From Natrialbaceae archaeon Tc-Br11_E2g1 (GTDB lineage Archaea; Halobacteriota; Halobacteria; Halobacteriales; Natrialbaceae), in the NCBI GenBank assembly GCA_001564255.1, contig LKNC01000127.1:1-7940 (forward strand): DNA of 7,940 bases. Direction: 5' to 3'. A program made the position numbers and the translations under genes. Positions 1-6,757 of the stretch are shown piece after piece (the first letter of the stretch is position 1; the number at the start of each line of letters is the position of its first letter). The notes beneath the pieces were generated by a model, which was not told the DNA's origin, ran no database searches, and saw only the letters and a program-made list of their open reading frames with translations.

Positions 1-131
1 CCCTCTTCGACCGCGCGAAGCCAGCCGTACCGATGGTAGACACAGCTCAGCTCCGATTGATCGACCACGTTGTTCCACTGGTTTCGGTTGGCCTCCTCGA
101 TGCTCTCGAGGCGTTTCACCTCGAGGCTCAC
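1..131 (-). CDS. N-terminus of a putative FemAB/GNAT-type acyltransferase (partial)
   Basis: An open frame runs off the window edge and gives 43 complete residues from a GTG start. The start was chosen because GAGGTGG lies 6 nt upstream. A second in-frame GTG at 117-119 is possible but has worse spacing. The peptide contains W19-NNVVDQS followed by YHRYGWLRAVEE (residues 32-43). This resembles the opening of FemAB-like and related GNAT-fold acyltransferases, where a Trp, a 'lv..s' stretch and an 'fh..eWl' motif recur. Such proteins transfer acyl or aminoacyl groups, but the catalytic part lies outside the window, so substrate and role cannot be stated. The gene is on the same strand as secY but 254 nt beyond its stop, so it is probably transcribed separately. 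The family assignment is from memory of the motif pattern only. The coding call is firmer than the function. Confidence 0.55.
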   Translation of the reverse strand, partial: MSLEVKRLESIEEANRNQWNNVVDQSELSCVYHRYGWLRAVEE

Positions 132-137
132 GTCCGT

Positions 138-144
138 CCACCTC
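138..144 (-). promoter_or_regulatory. Shine-Dalgarno-like site for the GTG-start gene
   Basis: GAGGTGG on the minus strand, ending 6 nt before the GTG at 129-131, is complementary to the CACCUCC part of the archaeal 16S rRNA 3' end. It is the main reason for placing the start there. Confidence 0.5.
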
Positions 145-229
145 GGGTGGGTTCGTGGGTTTTCCCGACGGGTTCGGGGCACTCGACCGATGGTCGGCCC
201 CGTCTTCGGGATCGCTCTGTGGTGTACCC

Positions 230-257
230 CATACGACGTGTATGTCCCGCTACGGGA
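230..257. repeat. Two abutting short inverted repeats
   Basis: CATAC-gacgt-GTATG occupies 230-244. TCCCG-cta-CGGGA follows immediately at 245-257. Each has perfect 5-bp arms. The first could be a protein-binding dyad. The second could be a small hairpin in RNA from either strand, but no T-run follows it on the minus strand, so it does not look like a terminator. Short arms like these can arise by chance in GC-rich DNA. Confidence 0.35.
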
Positions 258-385
258 ACGCTTTGTTAGACCGCAGTTGAACGGTCCGCCGGCGTTCGAA
301 CGGCTCGGTTACCGGCTCCGGGACGTATCGACGGGCCTCGAGAACGTCGCCACTACCGTGGGGGAAAACGGGAGGAACGCCGCGG

Positions 386-1846
386 TTACTCCTTGCCGAA
401 CATCTGGCGCATCATCGGGTGCATCTCCATCATCTGCTCTTCGGCGATCTCCTCGTAGAGCTTGTAGGTGATGGAGACGGCAAGCAACAGGCCGGTCCCG
501 GTGACTGCGCCGATGGTGCCGAGCATGTTCGCCCAGACGGCGAGCAAGCCGACCAGCGCCCCGCCGATGACGGTCACCTGTGGGATGTACCGTTCCATGA
601 CCTTCTCGACGACGCCGACGTTCTGTCGGAACCCGGGGATCTGCATCCCGGAGTTTTGGATCTGTTTCGCGGTGGCTTCCGGACCCATGTTGGTCGTCTC
701 GACCCAGAAGATGGCGAATATCGCACCGCCGATCACCATGAACGTCAGGTCGACGCTGACGCGGATCATGACCATCCACCACTCCTGGGTCACCGCGCCG
801 GTCCACCACATCCAGTCGTCGGGTGAGTAGATGGGTGCGGTGTAGTAGAAAAACCCACTGACGGGTTCACCCTCGGAGTAGTTCCCGAGCCAGGCTGGCA
901 TGCCGGCCCACTGGCTCTGCATGATCTGGCCCATAAACTGGATGTTCGCCTGCACTGCACGGACGAGGATCATGGGCAGGACGCTCGCGTAGATGAGCTT
1001 CACGGGGAAGCGACCACGGGCCCCCTTCACGCGTGAGTGGCTCAGCGGGATCTCGACGCGGACCGATTCCGCGTAGACGACGATCCCGAAGATCACGATC
1101 GTCGTCAGTAACGCGATGATCTGCCCCTGTCCGATAAACAGCGTGTACAGACCGTCACCGGCGACCAGCGAGCCGACCTCGACCTGACCGGTGAGGATCA
1201 GATACCAGCTGTAGAAAAAGCCTTCCTCGCTCAGTGAGAGGAAACCAGCGACGAGCATCTGGCTCACGCCGGCGATGATGAACAGGCCGACACCGCTGCC
1301 GACCCCCCACTTGCTGACGACCTCGTCCATATAGAGGATGAGAATCCCGCCGAGGAAGATCTGGGAGAAAAGCATCAACTGGACGCCGGTCTCACCGAAG
1401 GTCAGACCGCCGAGTGCGAGCCCGGGCTGCGCTGGAAGGAAGTCGCCGGCGAACACCATAGGCAACGCGGTAAGCGCCGTCATCACGATGACCAGCAGCT
1501 TCTGGAGGCCCTGGTAGAGAACCTGGTCACGGGGGTCGTCCGTGTTGAGTCCGAGCAGGTTCGCACCGCCTAAAAGCTGCATGACGATGCTCGCCGTGAC
1601 GATCGGACCGATACCGACCTGCATCAGCGAGCCGTGCTCGCCCGCGAGGATCGCACGGAACTCACCGAAGAGGTCGTTCGCCGCTTCGGCCTGTAAGCCA
1701 AGCAGCGTGACGTTAGTCAGGAAAAAGTACAACACCAGGATCCCCGCAGTCCAGGCCAGCTTGCGCTTGAAGGGGACGTGCCCCTGTGGACGGCGCACTA
1801 CAGGCATCCGCGTCAAAACCGGTTCAGCGGCTTCCTTCCATCCCAT
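386..1846 (-). CDS. secY: Preprotein translocase subunit SecY
   Basis: This is the pore-forming subunit of the Sec translocon in the cytoplasmic membrane, working with SecE and Sec61beta to export or insert proteins. The 486 residues hold about ten membrane segments, roughly at 32-50, 78-95, 113-133, 154-173, 184-205, 239-258, 282-302, 358-381, 421-441 and 445-465. The two family signatures are visible. VGIGPIVTASIVMQLL (77-92) lies in the TM2 region, and YMDEVVSKWGVGSG (172-185) leads into TM5. The cytosolic loop around 268-281 carries several Arg/Lys residues, and the loop at about 382-420 contains IPGFR with the conserved Arg407; both are ribosome-facing in known structures. The external loop between TM7 and TM8 (about 303-357) is long and rich in Trp and Tyr. 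The gene begins 7 nt after uL15 and is the last of the operon. ATG is the first start after the uL15 stop; no strong Shine-Dalgarno sequence is seen. Confidence 0.97.
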   Translation of the reverse strand: MGWKEAAEPVLTRMPVVRRPQGHVPFKRKLAWTAGILVLYFFLTNVTLLGLQAEAANDLFGEFRAILAGEHGSLMQVGIGPIVTASIVMQLLGGANLLGLNTDDPRDQVLYQGLQKLLVIVMTALTALPMVFAGDFLPAQPGLALGGLTFGETGVQLMLFSQIFLGGILILYMDEVVSKWGVGSGVGLFIIAGVSQMLVAGFLSLSEEGFFYSWYLILTGQVEVGSLVAGDGLYTLFIGQGQIIALLTTIVIFGIVVYAESVRVEIPLSHSRVKGARGRFPVKLIYASVLPMILVRAVQANIQFMGQIMQSQWAGMPAWLGNYSEGEPVSGFFYYTAPIYSPDDWMWWTGAVTQEWWMVMIRVSVDLTFMVIGGAIFAIFWVETTNMGPEATAKQIQNSGMQIPGFRQNVGVVEKVMERYIPQVTVIGGALVGLLAVWANMLGTIGAVTGTGLLLAVSITYKLYEEIAEEQMMEMHPMMRQMFGKE

Positions 1847-1853
1847 GGCTCAC

Positions 1854-2324
1854 TTACTCACTGTCTTCGTCGTCGGCTTCTTCGGCACGCTCTGAGAGGA
1901 TCGCCTCGCCGCCTGCTGCCTCGAGTTTCTCCTCGGCCGCCCCGGTAAAGGCGTCCGCGGTGACCTCGAGTGTGTGACGGACCTGGCCGCTGCCGAGGAC
2001 TTTCACGACGTCGGCCTCGTGACCGTCTTCGACGACGTCACGGGCGTCGATCGCGTAGCCCTCGTCGGTCTCTTCGGCGAGACCGTCTGCGGCGTAGAGG
2101 AGCGCGTCCTCGTCGAGTGTCTTGACCTCGACCTCGAGGACTTCCTCGCGGATCCCCTGGGGTCGCTTGAAGCCGTGTTTCTCTCGCGGTTCGTAGTTGT
2201 GGAACTCGTGTTTGCTGCGCCCTGCGCGTCCGCGGCCGCCTCGGTGGCCCGCACCGCGGCGGTTCTTGTGACTACCGCCGCTGTGGGTACGCGAGCCGCG
2301 CTGGCGTCGTTTCTTGCTCGTCAT
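1854..2324 (-). CDS. rpl15p: 50S ribosomal protein uL15
   Basis: This is a large-subunit protein that binds 23S rRNA early in assembly. The 156-residue protein opens with a basic, Gly-rich arm (residues 1-57, including KKRRQRGSRTH and GAGHRGGRGRAGRSKHE) that would thread into rRNA. A compact, acidic domain follows (about 60-140) with the conserved VVKVLGSG at 106-113 and a family-typical 'L.V.AdaFt..A..kleaaGG' stretch at 119-139. The last residues (EEADDEDSE) form an acidic tail. The length matches archaeal homologues. The ATG lies 2 nt after the uL30 stop without a clear Shine-Dalgarno sequence, so translation may depend on coupling. secY follows 7 nt later. Confidence 0.97.
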   Translation of the reverse strand: MTSKKRRQRGSRTHSGGSHKNRRGAGHRGGRGRAGRSKHEFHNYEPREKHGFKRPQGIREEVLEVEVKTLDEDALLYAADGLAEETDEGYAIDARDVVEDGHEADVVKVLGSGQVRHTLEVTADAFTGAAEEKLEAAGGEAILSERAEEADDEDSE

Positions 2325-2326
2325 GG

Positions 2327-2794
2327 TTATCGCATCGATCGTAGAAGGGCGTTAATCTGCTCGGTTGTATGCTTTCCGAGTTGGCCGCCCTCGATTGCAG
2401 CGTGTTTGATACCGGCGTGGCCGCTCCGTGGCGGGTGAAGCCGGAGCGTCGGCGACAGCCCTTGCTCGCGGAGCGTCGTCTCCTCTGCGAGCAGCGCCTC
2501 CGCGAGGGAGGCGAAGTCGTCGTAGTCGGTGTTCCCGGCGAGCCACTCCTCGTCGACATCGGACTGGTCGCCCTCGAGGGGCTCTGCACGCTTTTCGAGC
2601 ACCGTCTCGAGGACGTCGGCGTTTGGCTCACCGTGGGCGACGAAGTCGTTTACCTTCGTGATCATCCCGCGGTAGGCGTCGGTCTCGGGGACCAACGTCG
2701 CGTGGTTGACCTTGTGGAGGTTGAGCATCTCCATCGTGTCGTCGACCTCCGTAGAGCGGTTTACCTCACCGCGAAGGGTAACGATCGCTTTCAT
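2327..2794 (-). CDS. rpl30p: 50S ribosomal protein uL30
   Basis: This is a large-subunit protein of the archaeal/eukaryotic L30/L7 type. At 155 residues it is much longer than the roughly 60-residue bacterial L30. The N-terminal [11 protein letters not shown] strand and MLNLHKVNHATLVPET (23-38) form the L30 core, and YRGMITKVNDFVAHGEP (41-57) follows. The archaeal C-terminal extension carries LRLHPPRSGHAGIKH (117-131) and GGQLGKHTTEQI (136-147). The start codon overlaps the uS5 stop by one base (TGATG) and is preceded by GAGGTGA at 2802-2808 with 7-nt spacing, which fixes the start well. Confidence 0.97.
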   Translation of the reverse strand: MKAIVTLRGEVNRSTEVDDTMEMLNLHKVNHATLVPETDAYRGMITKVNDFVAHGEPNADVLETVLEKRAEPLEGDQSDVDEEWLAGNTDYDDFASLAEALLAEETTLREQGLSPTLRLHPPRSGHAGIKHAAIEGGQLGKHTTEQINALLRSMR

Positions 2795-3432
2795 CAGTCG
2801 CTCACCTCACGGACTGCTTGGGGCATCCGGGCGCTCGAGGCGTTCTCGAGGGCGTTGTAGGTCGCCTTCCCGAGGTTGACCGTCGTTCGGGTGTTGCCGT
2901 GACACTTCGTCCAGGCGTTCTCGATGCCGGCGAGCTCGAGCACCGCGCGAACGGTGTCACTCGCCGCCAGGCCGAGCCCTTCGGGGGCGGGTATGAGTTC
3001 GACGGTCACCGACCCCGCTTTCCCTTCCGTACGGTGGGTAAGCGAGTGGGGTCGGTCCGACCGGTCCTCCCAGGAGCCCGATCCGCGGGGAACCTGAATC
3101 ATGTTCAGTTTGGCGATGCCGATCGCTTTCTGGATGGCGGCACCGACCTGGTCGTCACGGCCTTCCGCGTAGCCGACGAACCCGTTGCGGTCACCGACGA
3201 CGACGGCACAGCGGAACTTCACACGCCGGCCGGAGTCGGTCATCCGCTGGACCATGTTGATGTCCAGCACCTCGTCGTCCAGCCCGGGAAGGAGCTGGTC
3301 GACGATCTCGGGTTCCTTCAGCGGGAGTCCCGAGTTGAGGGCGACCCCCATCGAGTCGATCTCCCCTTCCTGTACTTTCTTACCGAGACGGGTGACCGGC
3401 TGCCAGCCGTCGTCGTAGTCGTTTCTGCTCAT
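2794..3432 (-). CDS. rps5p: 30S ribosomal protein uS5
   Basis: This small-subunit protein sits near the mRNA entry channel and influences decoding accuracy. It has 212 residues, the archaeal length, with an N-terminal extension ([16 protein letters not shown], 10-25) absent from bacterial S5. The double-stranded-RNA-binding-like S5 domain spans about 55-125 and includes [20 protein letters not shown] (69-88). The C-terminal domain (about 138-205) includes [20 protein letters not shown] (142-161). The start overlaps the uL18 stop by 4 nt (ATGA) and has AGGAGAT 6 nt upstream. The stop shares one base with the uL30 start. Confidence 0.98.
   Translation of the reverse strand: MSRNDYDDGWQPVTRLGKKVQEGEIDSMGVALNSGLPLKEPEIVDQLLPGLDDEVLDINMVQRMTDSGRRVKFRCAVVVGDRNGFVGYAEGRDDQVGAAIQKAIGIAKLNMIQVPRGSGSWEDRSDRPHSLTHRTEGKAGSVTVELIPAPEGLGLAASDTVRAVLELAGIENAWTKCHGNTRTTVNLGKATYNALENASSARMPQAVREVSD
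2802..2808 (-). promoter_or_regulatory. Shine-Dalgarno site for uL30
   Basis: GAGGTGA on the minus strand lies within the end of the uS5 coding region, 7 nt before the uL30 ATG. Because the uS5 stop overlaps that ATG, ribosomes finishing uS5 would be positioned directly on it. Confidence 0.6.
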
Positions 3433-3977
3433 TCTAGGATCTCCTCTCGTACCTCATCGAAGTGTTCGGGTAGTTCGGTGGCGTCGAAATCGCCGCCGTA
3501 CAGCGGCTCCTCGAGCCCTTCGGCGTACTCGGCGATGTGCTCGCCACGCGTACGCTCCCAGTCTGCGAGGACGCTGTCGTTGTGTGGGATCTCGAGGCCC
3601 GCGTCGATCGCTCCTTCCTGTACAGCGAACACCTTGTTCCCGGGCGTCGCCGTGTTGAGGCCGATATCGAGGACGGCCTCTTCGACGCCCGCCTCGAGCG
3701 CTCGTTTTCCGGCCAGCAGGCCGGTGAGATAGGCAGCGGGGACGTTGCCCGTCGGGGCCTCCCAGCCGTACGCTTCGAGGTCGCTCGAGTGTGCGCTCGC
3801 GAGTGTTTCGTCACCGTGTGGTCCGGGGGTGATCAGCTGCGCCGTAGTGTGCTTGTTGCTCTTGCGAGCGACCAGCCGGGGCTTGCCCGATTTCAGCAGG
3901 CGCAACCTCTGGTGGTAGTCCGTCCGGACCTCACGGCGACGGCGCATCGGTACCTTGTATCGTGGTCCTGTCGCCAT
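3429..3977 (-). CDS. rpl18p: 50S ribosomal protein uL18
   Basis: With uL5 this protein binds 5S rRNA and forms the central protuberance. The 182 residues show the basic archaeal N-terminus ([21 protein letters not shown], from residue 4), then [14 protein letters not shown] (35-48), and the conserved Ala/Gly-rich helix [14 protein letters not shown] (81-94) followed by AVLDIGL (101-107). The C-terminal archaeal extension is acidic (from about residue 150). The ATG shares a base with the eL19 stop (TAATG) and is preceded by GGTGA at 6-nt spacing, which rules out downstream ATGs such as Met11. Near its 3' end the gene holds a CTAG tetranucleotide, a sequence generally rare in haloarchaeal DNA and the only one I noticed in the window. 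Confidence 0.97.
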   Translation of the reverse strand: MATGPRYKVPMRRRREVRTDYHQRLRLLKSGKPRLVARKSNKHTTAQLITPGPHGDETLASAHSSDLEAYGWEAPTGNVPAAYLTGLLAGKRALEAGVEEAVLDIGLNTATPGNKVFAVQEGAIDAGLEIPHNDSVLADWERTRGEHIAEYAEGLEEPLYGGDFDATELPEHFDEVREEILE

Positions 3978-4426
3978 TATTGGTCACCGTAGTTGTCGTC
4001 GATGTAGTTCAACAGGTACCGGACGCTACGGAACTCCCCACCGCCGGCCTTTCGGTAAAGCTCGCGGTACTGGGTGGGCGTAAGCTCGCCTTTGTCACGG
4101 AGTTCACGCAGTTTCCGGCGCTGTGCTCGGATCTTGTTCTGCCAGTCGTCTTTCTCGTTCTGGCGTGCGCCCTTCTTGCCTTTGCGCTTGCCCGGCCCCT
4201 TCCGGTGGCCGTACGCACGTTTCGCGTTGCGTTCGCGGGCGCGTCCACGCGAGTTGCCTCTGGCGGCTTCGGCCTGGATGAGGCCGTCGGCGACGAGTTC
4301 ACGGATCTCATCGCGGGTGATCGCCTCGGCGATCTCGCCTTGGGCGTCGGGGTCGAGCCAGATCTTGTTCTCTCCGACGTCCAAGACGTCGGCTGCGAGT
4401 CGTTTCTGTGCGCGAAGATCGGTCAT
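3977..4426 (-). CDS. rpl19e: 50S ribosomal protein eL19
   Basis: This archaeal/eukaryotic-specific large-subunit protein lies on the underside of the 50S near the tunnel exit, with a long helix reaching across rRNA. It has 149 residues. The N-terminal helical domain (about 1-52) includes [17 protein letters not shown] (10-26). A strongly basic middle segment carries [20 protein letters not shown] (60-79) and KRKGKKGAR (80-88), the eL19 hallmark. A C-terminal helix (about 92-145) ends in [14 protein letters not shown] (132-145). It has no bacterial counterpart, which supports archaeal origin. The start overlaps the eL32 stop by 4 nt (ATGA) behind GGAGGT. Confidence 0.97.
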   Translation of the reverse strand: MTDLRAQKRLAADVLDVGENKIWLDPDAQGEIAEAITRDEIRELVADGLIQAEAARGNSRGRARERNAKRAYGHRKGPGKRKGKKGARQNEKDDWQNKIRAQRRKLRELRDKGELTPTQYRELYRKAGGGEFRSVRYLLNYIDDNYGDQ

Positions 4427-5127
4427 TCGTCTACCTCCACTTCGACGTAGGTCGGGTTCAGGACGCGGATCTCCTCGTCCTCGGCTACCTCCTCGATGCG
4501 TTCGCGCTTTCGCGCGCCGACCGAGGAACCGATACGAACCGCTTCACGGGAGCCGTCGACGCCCTCGAGGTCGTCGACGTTCTCGACGCGGACCTCCTCG
4601 AAGCCACTGGGGTGTTTCCCGCGTACCGCTTTCGGCGTGCGGTAGCCGGCTTCGACGGTCGGTCCTTTGCCCTTGATACCGCGGCGCTGTTTCGACAGCT
4701 GTCCGCGGGGGCGACGCCAGGACTCCGGCGTCCGCTTTTTCATGTGGTAGTCCTGGCGGTTGAACTGCGGTTTGCCCTCGGCTTTGCGCCGGTCGAGCAG
4801 CCGCCGTTCTTCCTCGGAGAGGTCGGGCGTCTTCCCGACGAGCCCACGCGGCTGGAGCTCGGTCTCGACGTCCTCTCGCTCGACGTCCTCTTGTGCTTCG
4901 GTCTCGTCTTCGATCTCGGCTTCGGTCTCGTCTGTGACCTCGAGGTCGCCGACGTCGGCTTTGATACGAGCAGCGAGTGCGTTACCGATGCCCTCGGTCT
5001 CTGCCAACTCGTCCTGGTCGGCTTCCTTGACGTCCTCGATGGACTCGAAGCCGGCCTCACGAAGGGCATCGGCCTTGCTCGCGCCGACGCCGCTGATATC
5101 CTCGAGTTCCTGTTTTTCGTCTGCCAT
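4423..5127 (-). CDS. rpl32e: 50S ribosomal protein eL32 with N-terminal helix-hairpin-helix extension
   Basis: This is an archaeal/eukaryotic-specific 50S protein that binds 23S rRNA. At 234 residues it is far longer than the roughly 130-residue eL32 of most archaea. Three parts are visible. Residues 8-59 look like a helix-hairpin-helix unit with two Gly-rich hairpins ([16 protein letters not shown] at 11-26 and [16 protein letters not shown] at 43-58). Residues 61-91 form a very acidic linker. Residues from about 95 on are the eL32 core, with [11 protein letters not shown] (122-132) and [15 protein letters not shown] (136-150), then [19 protein letters not shown] (161-179), ending in an acidic tail. 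The ATG is preceded by a near-perfect Shine-Dalgarno sequence and follows the uL6 stop by 3 nt. As I recall, other haloarchaeal eL32 proteins carry similar extensions, so I infer a lineage feature rather than a recent fusion. Confidence 0.97.
   Translation of the reverse strand: MADEKQELEDISGVGASKADALREAGFESIEDVKEADQDELAETEGIGNALAARIKADVGDLEVTDETEAEIEDETEAQEDVEREDVETELQPRGLVGKTPDLSEEERRLLDRRKAEGKPQFNRQDYHMKKRTPESWRRPRGQLSKQRRGIKGKGPTVEAGYRTPKAVRGKHPSGFEEVRVENVDDLEGVDGSREAVRIGSSVGARKRERIEEVAEDEEIRVLNPTYVEVEVDE
4433..4438 (-). promoter_or_regulatory. Shine-Dalgarno site for eL19
   Basis: GGAGGT on the minus strand lies 6 nt before the eL19 ATG and inside the codons for the acidic end of eL32. 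The eL32 stop overlaps the ATG, so this is a stop-restart junction. Confidence 0.6.
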
Positions 5128-5130
5128 CTA

Positions 5131-5661
5131 TCAGGCACCTCCTCTGGGCTTTTGGGTGATGTAGACGCCGTCCTGGAAGACGCGGGTGTCCTTGCCGCGG
5201 ACTTTCGTCAACTGCTCGATGTCTGCGGCGGTCTGACCGACGTCCTCTTTGTCGGGGCCGGAGAGAATCACGGTCTCCCCGTCGACGGAGACGTCCGTGT
5301 CACCGTTAATAGTCGTTCGTCGCGGTGCTTTCTCGCCGAGGAAGTTCTCGATGACGACCTCCTCGCCTTCGACGTTGACTTGCATCGGGAAGTGAGAGTA
5401 GAAGACTTCCATCTCGTACTCCCAGCCCTCGGTGACGCCGTGGAAGGCGTTCTCGACGTGGCTCTCGAACGTGCCGACCGTCGACGCGGTCTTTGCGTCG
5501 TCGGCCTCGCTCGTGATGACCACGTGGCCGTCTTCCACGTCGACTGTCACGTCGGGGTACCAGAGACGGCGCCTGACGGAGCCGTTCGGTCCCTCGACGG
5601 TCAGATCGAGGTGGTCGACCTCGGCGGTTACCTCTTCGGGGATTTCCAGTTCTACGTTCAT
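5131..5661 (-). CDS. rpl6p: 50S ribosomal protein uL6
   Basis: This large-subunit protein sits near the sarcin-ricin loop and the factor-binding region. The 176-residue protein has the usual two L6 folds, roughly 7-80 (LTVEGPNGSVRRRLWYPDV, 20-38) and 85-170. The second contains NFLGEKAPRR (106-115) and the archaeal signature QTAADIEQLTKVRGKDTRVF (143-162), followed by DGVYI. The start was set at MNVELEIPEE because this is where L6 homology begins and it is 2 nt after the uS8 stop. The frame stays open far upstream (to about 5844), but that part lies inside uS8 and shows no family resemblance. An AGGTGATC lies 17 nt upstream, rather far for a Shine-Dalgarno sequence. Confidence 0.97.
   Translation of the reverse strand: MNVELEIPEEVTAEVDHLDLTVEGPNGSVRRRLWYPDVTVDVEDGHVVITSEADDAKTASTVGTFESHVENAFHGVTEGWEYEMEVFYSHFPMQVNVEGEEVVIENFLGEKAPRRTTINGDTDVSVDGETVILSGPDKEDVGQTAADIEQLTKVRGKDTRVFQDGVYITQKPRGGA
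5136..5143 (-). promoter_or_regulatory. Strong Shine-Dalgarno site for eL32
   Basis: AGGAGGTG, fully complementary to the archaeal anti-Shine-Dalgarno CACCUCCU, sits 8 nt before the eL32 ATG and within the last codons of uL6. It is the strongest such site seen in the window. It shows that the long eL32 form, with its helix-hairpin-helix extension, is the one translated. Confidence 0.7.
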
Positions 5662-5663
5662 CG

Positions 5664-6056
5664 TTAGTAGACGTACGCGATCACCTGGCCCCCAATACCC
5701 TGCTCTCGGGCCTCGTAGTGGCTCATAACGCCACTGCTCGTCGTGACGACGAGCGCGCCGAAGTCCCGAGCCGGGAGGAACCGTTTCTCCCATTTCTCGA
5801 ACTCGTCGGCACCGACCGAGTAGCGGGGCTTGACGGGCCCACACTCGTTGATCGCTCCTTTCAATTCGACCTCGAACTGACCGGCTTTGGCGTCGTCGAC
5901 GAACTCGAAGCCGTCGATGTACCCGCGGTCATAAAAGACCTCGAGTACCTGTCCGATCTCGTTCGAGGCGGGTCGTACCTCGTGGGTGAGATGTCCCACG
6001 CTCTCGGCGTTGTCGATCCCCGAGAGCGCGTTACTGAGTGGGTCGTTTCCGGTCAT
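5664..6056 (-). CDS. rps8p: 30S ribosomal protein uS8
   Basis: This is a primary 16S rRNA-binding protein of the small-subunit platform. In bacteria S8 also represses spc-operon translation; whether that happens here is unknown. The 130 residues include [14 protein letters not shown] (9-22), the archaeal insert around [19 protein letters not shown] (37-55), and the C-terminal signature [16 protein letters not shown] (101-116) ending GGQVIAYVY. The start at [11 protein letters not shown] lies 1 nt after the uS14 stop and gives the standard archaeal length. The frame is open further upstream, but only as out-of-frame reading of uS14. A weak AGGA lies 12 nt upstream. Confidence 0.97.
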   Translation of the reverse strand: MTGNDPLSNALSGIDNAESVGHLTHEVRPASNEIGQVLEVFYDRGYIDGFEFVDDAKAGQFEVELKGAINECGPVKPRYSVGADEFEKWEKRFLPARDFGALVVTTSSGVMSHYEAREQGIGGQVIAYVY

Positions 6057-6057
6057 G

Positions 6058-6234
6058 TTATCGGTACTTCCTGAATCCCATGTCGCGGGCGATCTCGCGG
6101 AAACACTGCCGACAGAGGTTGATGTCGTACTTGCCGACCAGCCCCTGTTTGCGGCCACAGCGTGGACACGCCTCGAGTTGGCCGGTCCGTTTGGCCGCGT
6201 GTTCGCCCGTACTCTCGTTTTCGCTTTCACTCAT
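6058..6234 (-). CDS. rps14p: 30S ribosomal protein uS14, zinc-binding form
   Basis: This is a small-subunit head protein. At 58 residues it is the short zinc-ribbon type. CPRC (Cys23, Cys26) and CRQC (Cys41, Cys44) would bind one zinc ion, and the ending [10 protein letters not shown] is typical of archaeal S14. The start is placed at [10 protein letters not shown] because GGAGGT lies 8 nt upstream and homologues begin there. An in-frame ATG 21 nt earlier (6255) would add seven residues unlike the family and has no comparable signal. The gene overlaps uL5 by 8 nt, the largest overlap in the operon, and is followed by uS8 after a single base. Confidence 0.96.
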   Translation of the reverse strand: MSESENESTGEHAAKRTGQLEACPRCGRKQGLVGKYDINLCRQCFREIARDMGFRKYR

Positions 6235-6757
6235 CGTCTGTAACCTCCACGTCAAACGCCGCCTCGAGGAAGCGAACAGCGTCCTCGGGGGTCAGTCGGT
6301 GGCTCGACGGGATCGAACGGCTGGCCTTGTCGCGTTTCGCGACGCGGTAGCCCGGACGCACCAGGTTGACGGTGACGTCCAGTCCGAAGATCCCGACGGT
6401 CGGGTCGTACTCCTGGCTGGGGAAGTCGGTGTGTTCTTCCACACCGAAACTGAAGTTCCCCGTGTCGTCGAACTGGGTCGCGGAGATGTCCGCGAGTGGC
6501 AGGGCGGTCTCGAGGAACTCCCGGCCGTTCTCACCACGGAGCGTAACCTTCGTGCCGATCGGGTCGCCCTGGCGAATACCGAAGTCGGGTTCGGTCCGTT
6601 TCGCCAGAGTTCGGACGCTCTGTTGGCCGGTGATCTCCTCGATGATGTCCTCGGCTTTGCCGAGTTCGCGACCACCCTGGCCGACGCCCATGTGGACGAC
6701 GACCTTCTCGATACGCGGCTGGCGCATCTCGTGGAAGTCAGCTTGAGTTTCGCTCAT
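6227..6757 (-). CDS. rpl5p: 50S ribosomal protein uL5
   Basis: This is a 5S rRNA-binding protein of the central protuberance that contacts P-site tRNA and the 30S head. It has 176 residues. The family start region is [19 protein letters not shown] (11-29). [16 protein letters not shown] (40-55) follows, then the RNA-binding region with [13 protein letters not shown] (79-91), and [18 protein letters not shown] (96-113), a strongly conserved archaeal segment. [18 protein letters not shown] (125-142) follows, and the C-terminus is acidic. The ATG overlaps the eS4 stop by 4 nt, with GGTGAT 5 nt upstream inside eS4. The end overlaps uS14 by 8 nt. Confidence 0.98.
   Translation of the reverse strand: MSETQADFHEMRQPRIEKVVVHMGVGQGGRELGKAEDIIEEITGQQSVRTLAKRTEPDFGIRQGDPIGTKVTLRGENGREFLETALPLADISATQFDDTGNFSFGVEEHTDFPSQEYDPTVGIFGLDVTVNLVRPGYRVAKRDKASRSIPSSHRLTPEDAVRFLEAAFDVEVTDDE
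6243..6248 (-). promoter_or_regulatory. Shine-Dalgarno site deciding the uS14 start
   Basis: GGAGGT on the minus strand lies 8 nt before the ATG at 6232-6234 and downstream of the alternative ATG at 6253-6255. It therefore supports the shorter 58-residue uS14. Confidence 0.6.

Larger units (their letters stand above)
132..385. other. Intergenic region between secY and the next gene
   Basis: This 254-nt stretch follows the secY stop. The reading frames crossing it on either strand have no family resemblance and read as Arg/Pro/Thr-rich noise. The only T-run on the transcribed strand is four Ts (365-368), 17 nt past the secY stop. No strong haloarchaeal TATA/BRE pair stands out upstream of the gene at 1-131. 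Small inverted repeats lie at 230-257 and around 279-297. The region presumably holds the 3' end of the operon transcript and the promoter of the next gene, but neither can be fixed by eye. Confidence 0.6.

Noticed and set aside
33..60. A stretch resembling part of a tRNA (ggtagacacagctcagctcc).
   Set aside because: No acceptor stem, anticodon arm or T-loop can be drawn around it, and the opposite strand reads as a plausible coding sequence through this point.
345..385. A possible transcription terminator just after secY: CCAC-tacc-GTGG (350-361) and four Ts on the minus strand (365-368).
   Set aside because: The stem has only 4 bp, the T-run lies before rather than after it in the transcript, and four Ts is too short to call an archaeal T-tract terminator.
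70..471. A plus-strand open frame of 133 codons crossing the intergenic region.
   Set aside because: It runs into the antisense of secY, its sequence has no family resemblance, and the minus-strand reading of 1-131 is more protein-like.
2818..3732. A 304-codon open frame on the plus strand opposite uS5 and uL18.
   Set aside because: It is a reverse reading of conserved ribosomal-protein codons, with no plausible domain and no Shine-Dalgarno sequence or promoter context of its own.
4408..5667. A 419-codon open frame on the plus strand opposite eL32 and uL6.
   Set aside because: It is antisense to two certain ribosomal-protein genes, its product is a Val/Leu/Asp-rich string with no recognisable domain, and long antisense frames are expected from the GC-rich third positions of haloarchaeal genes.
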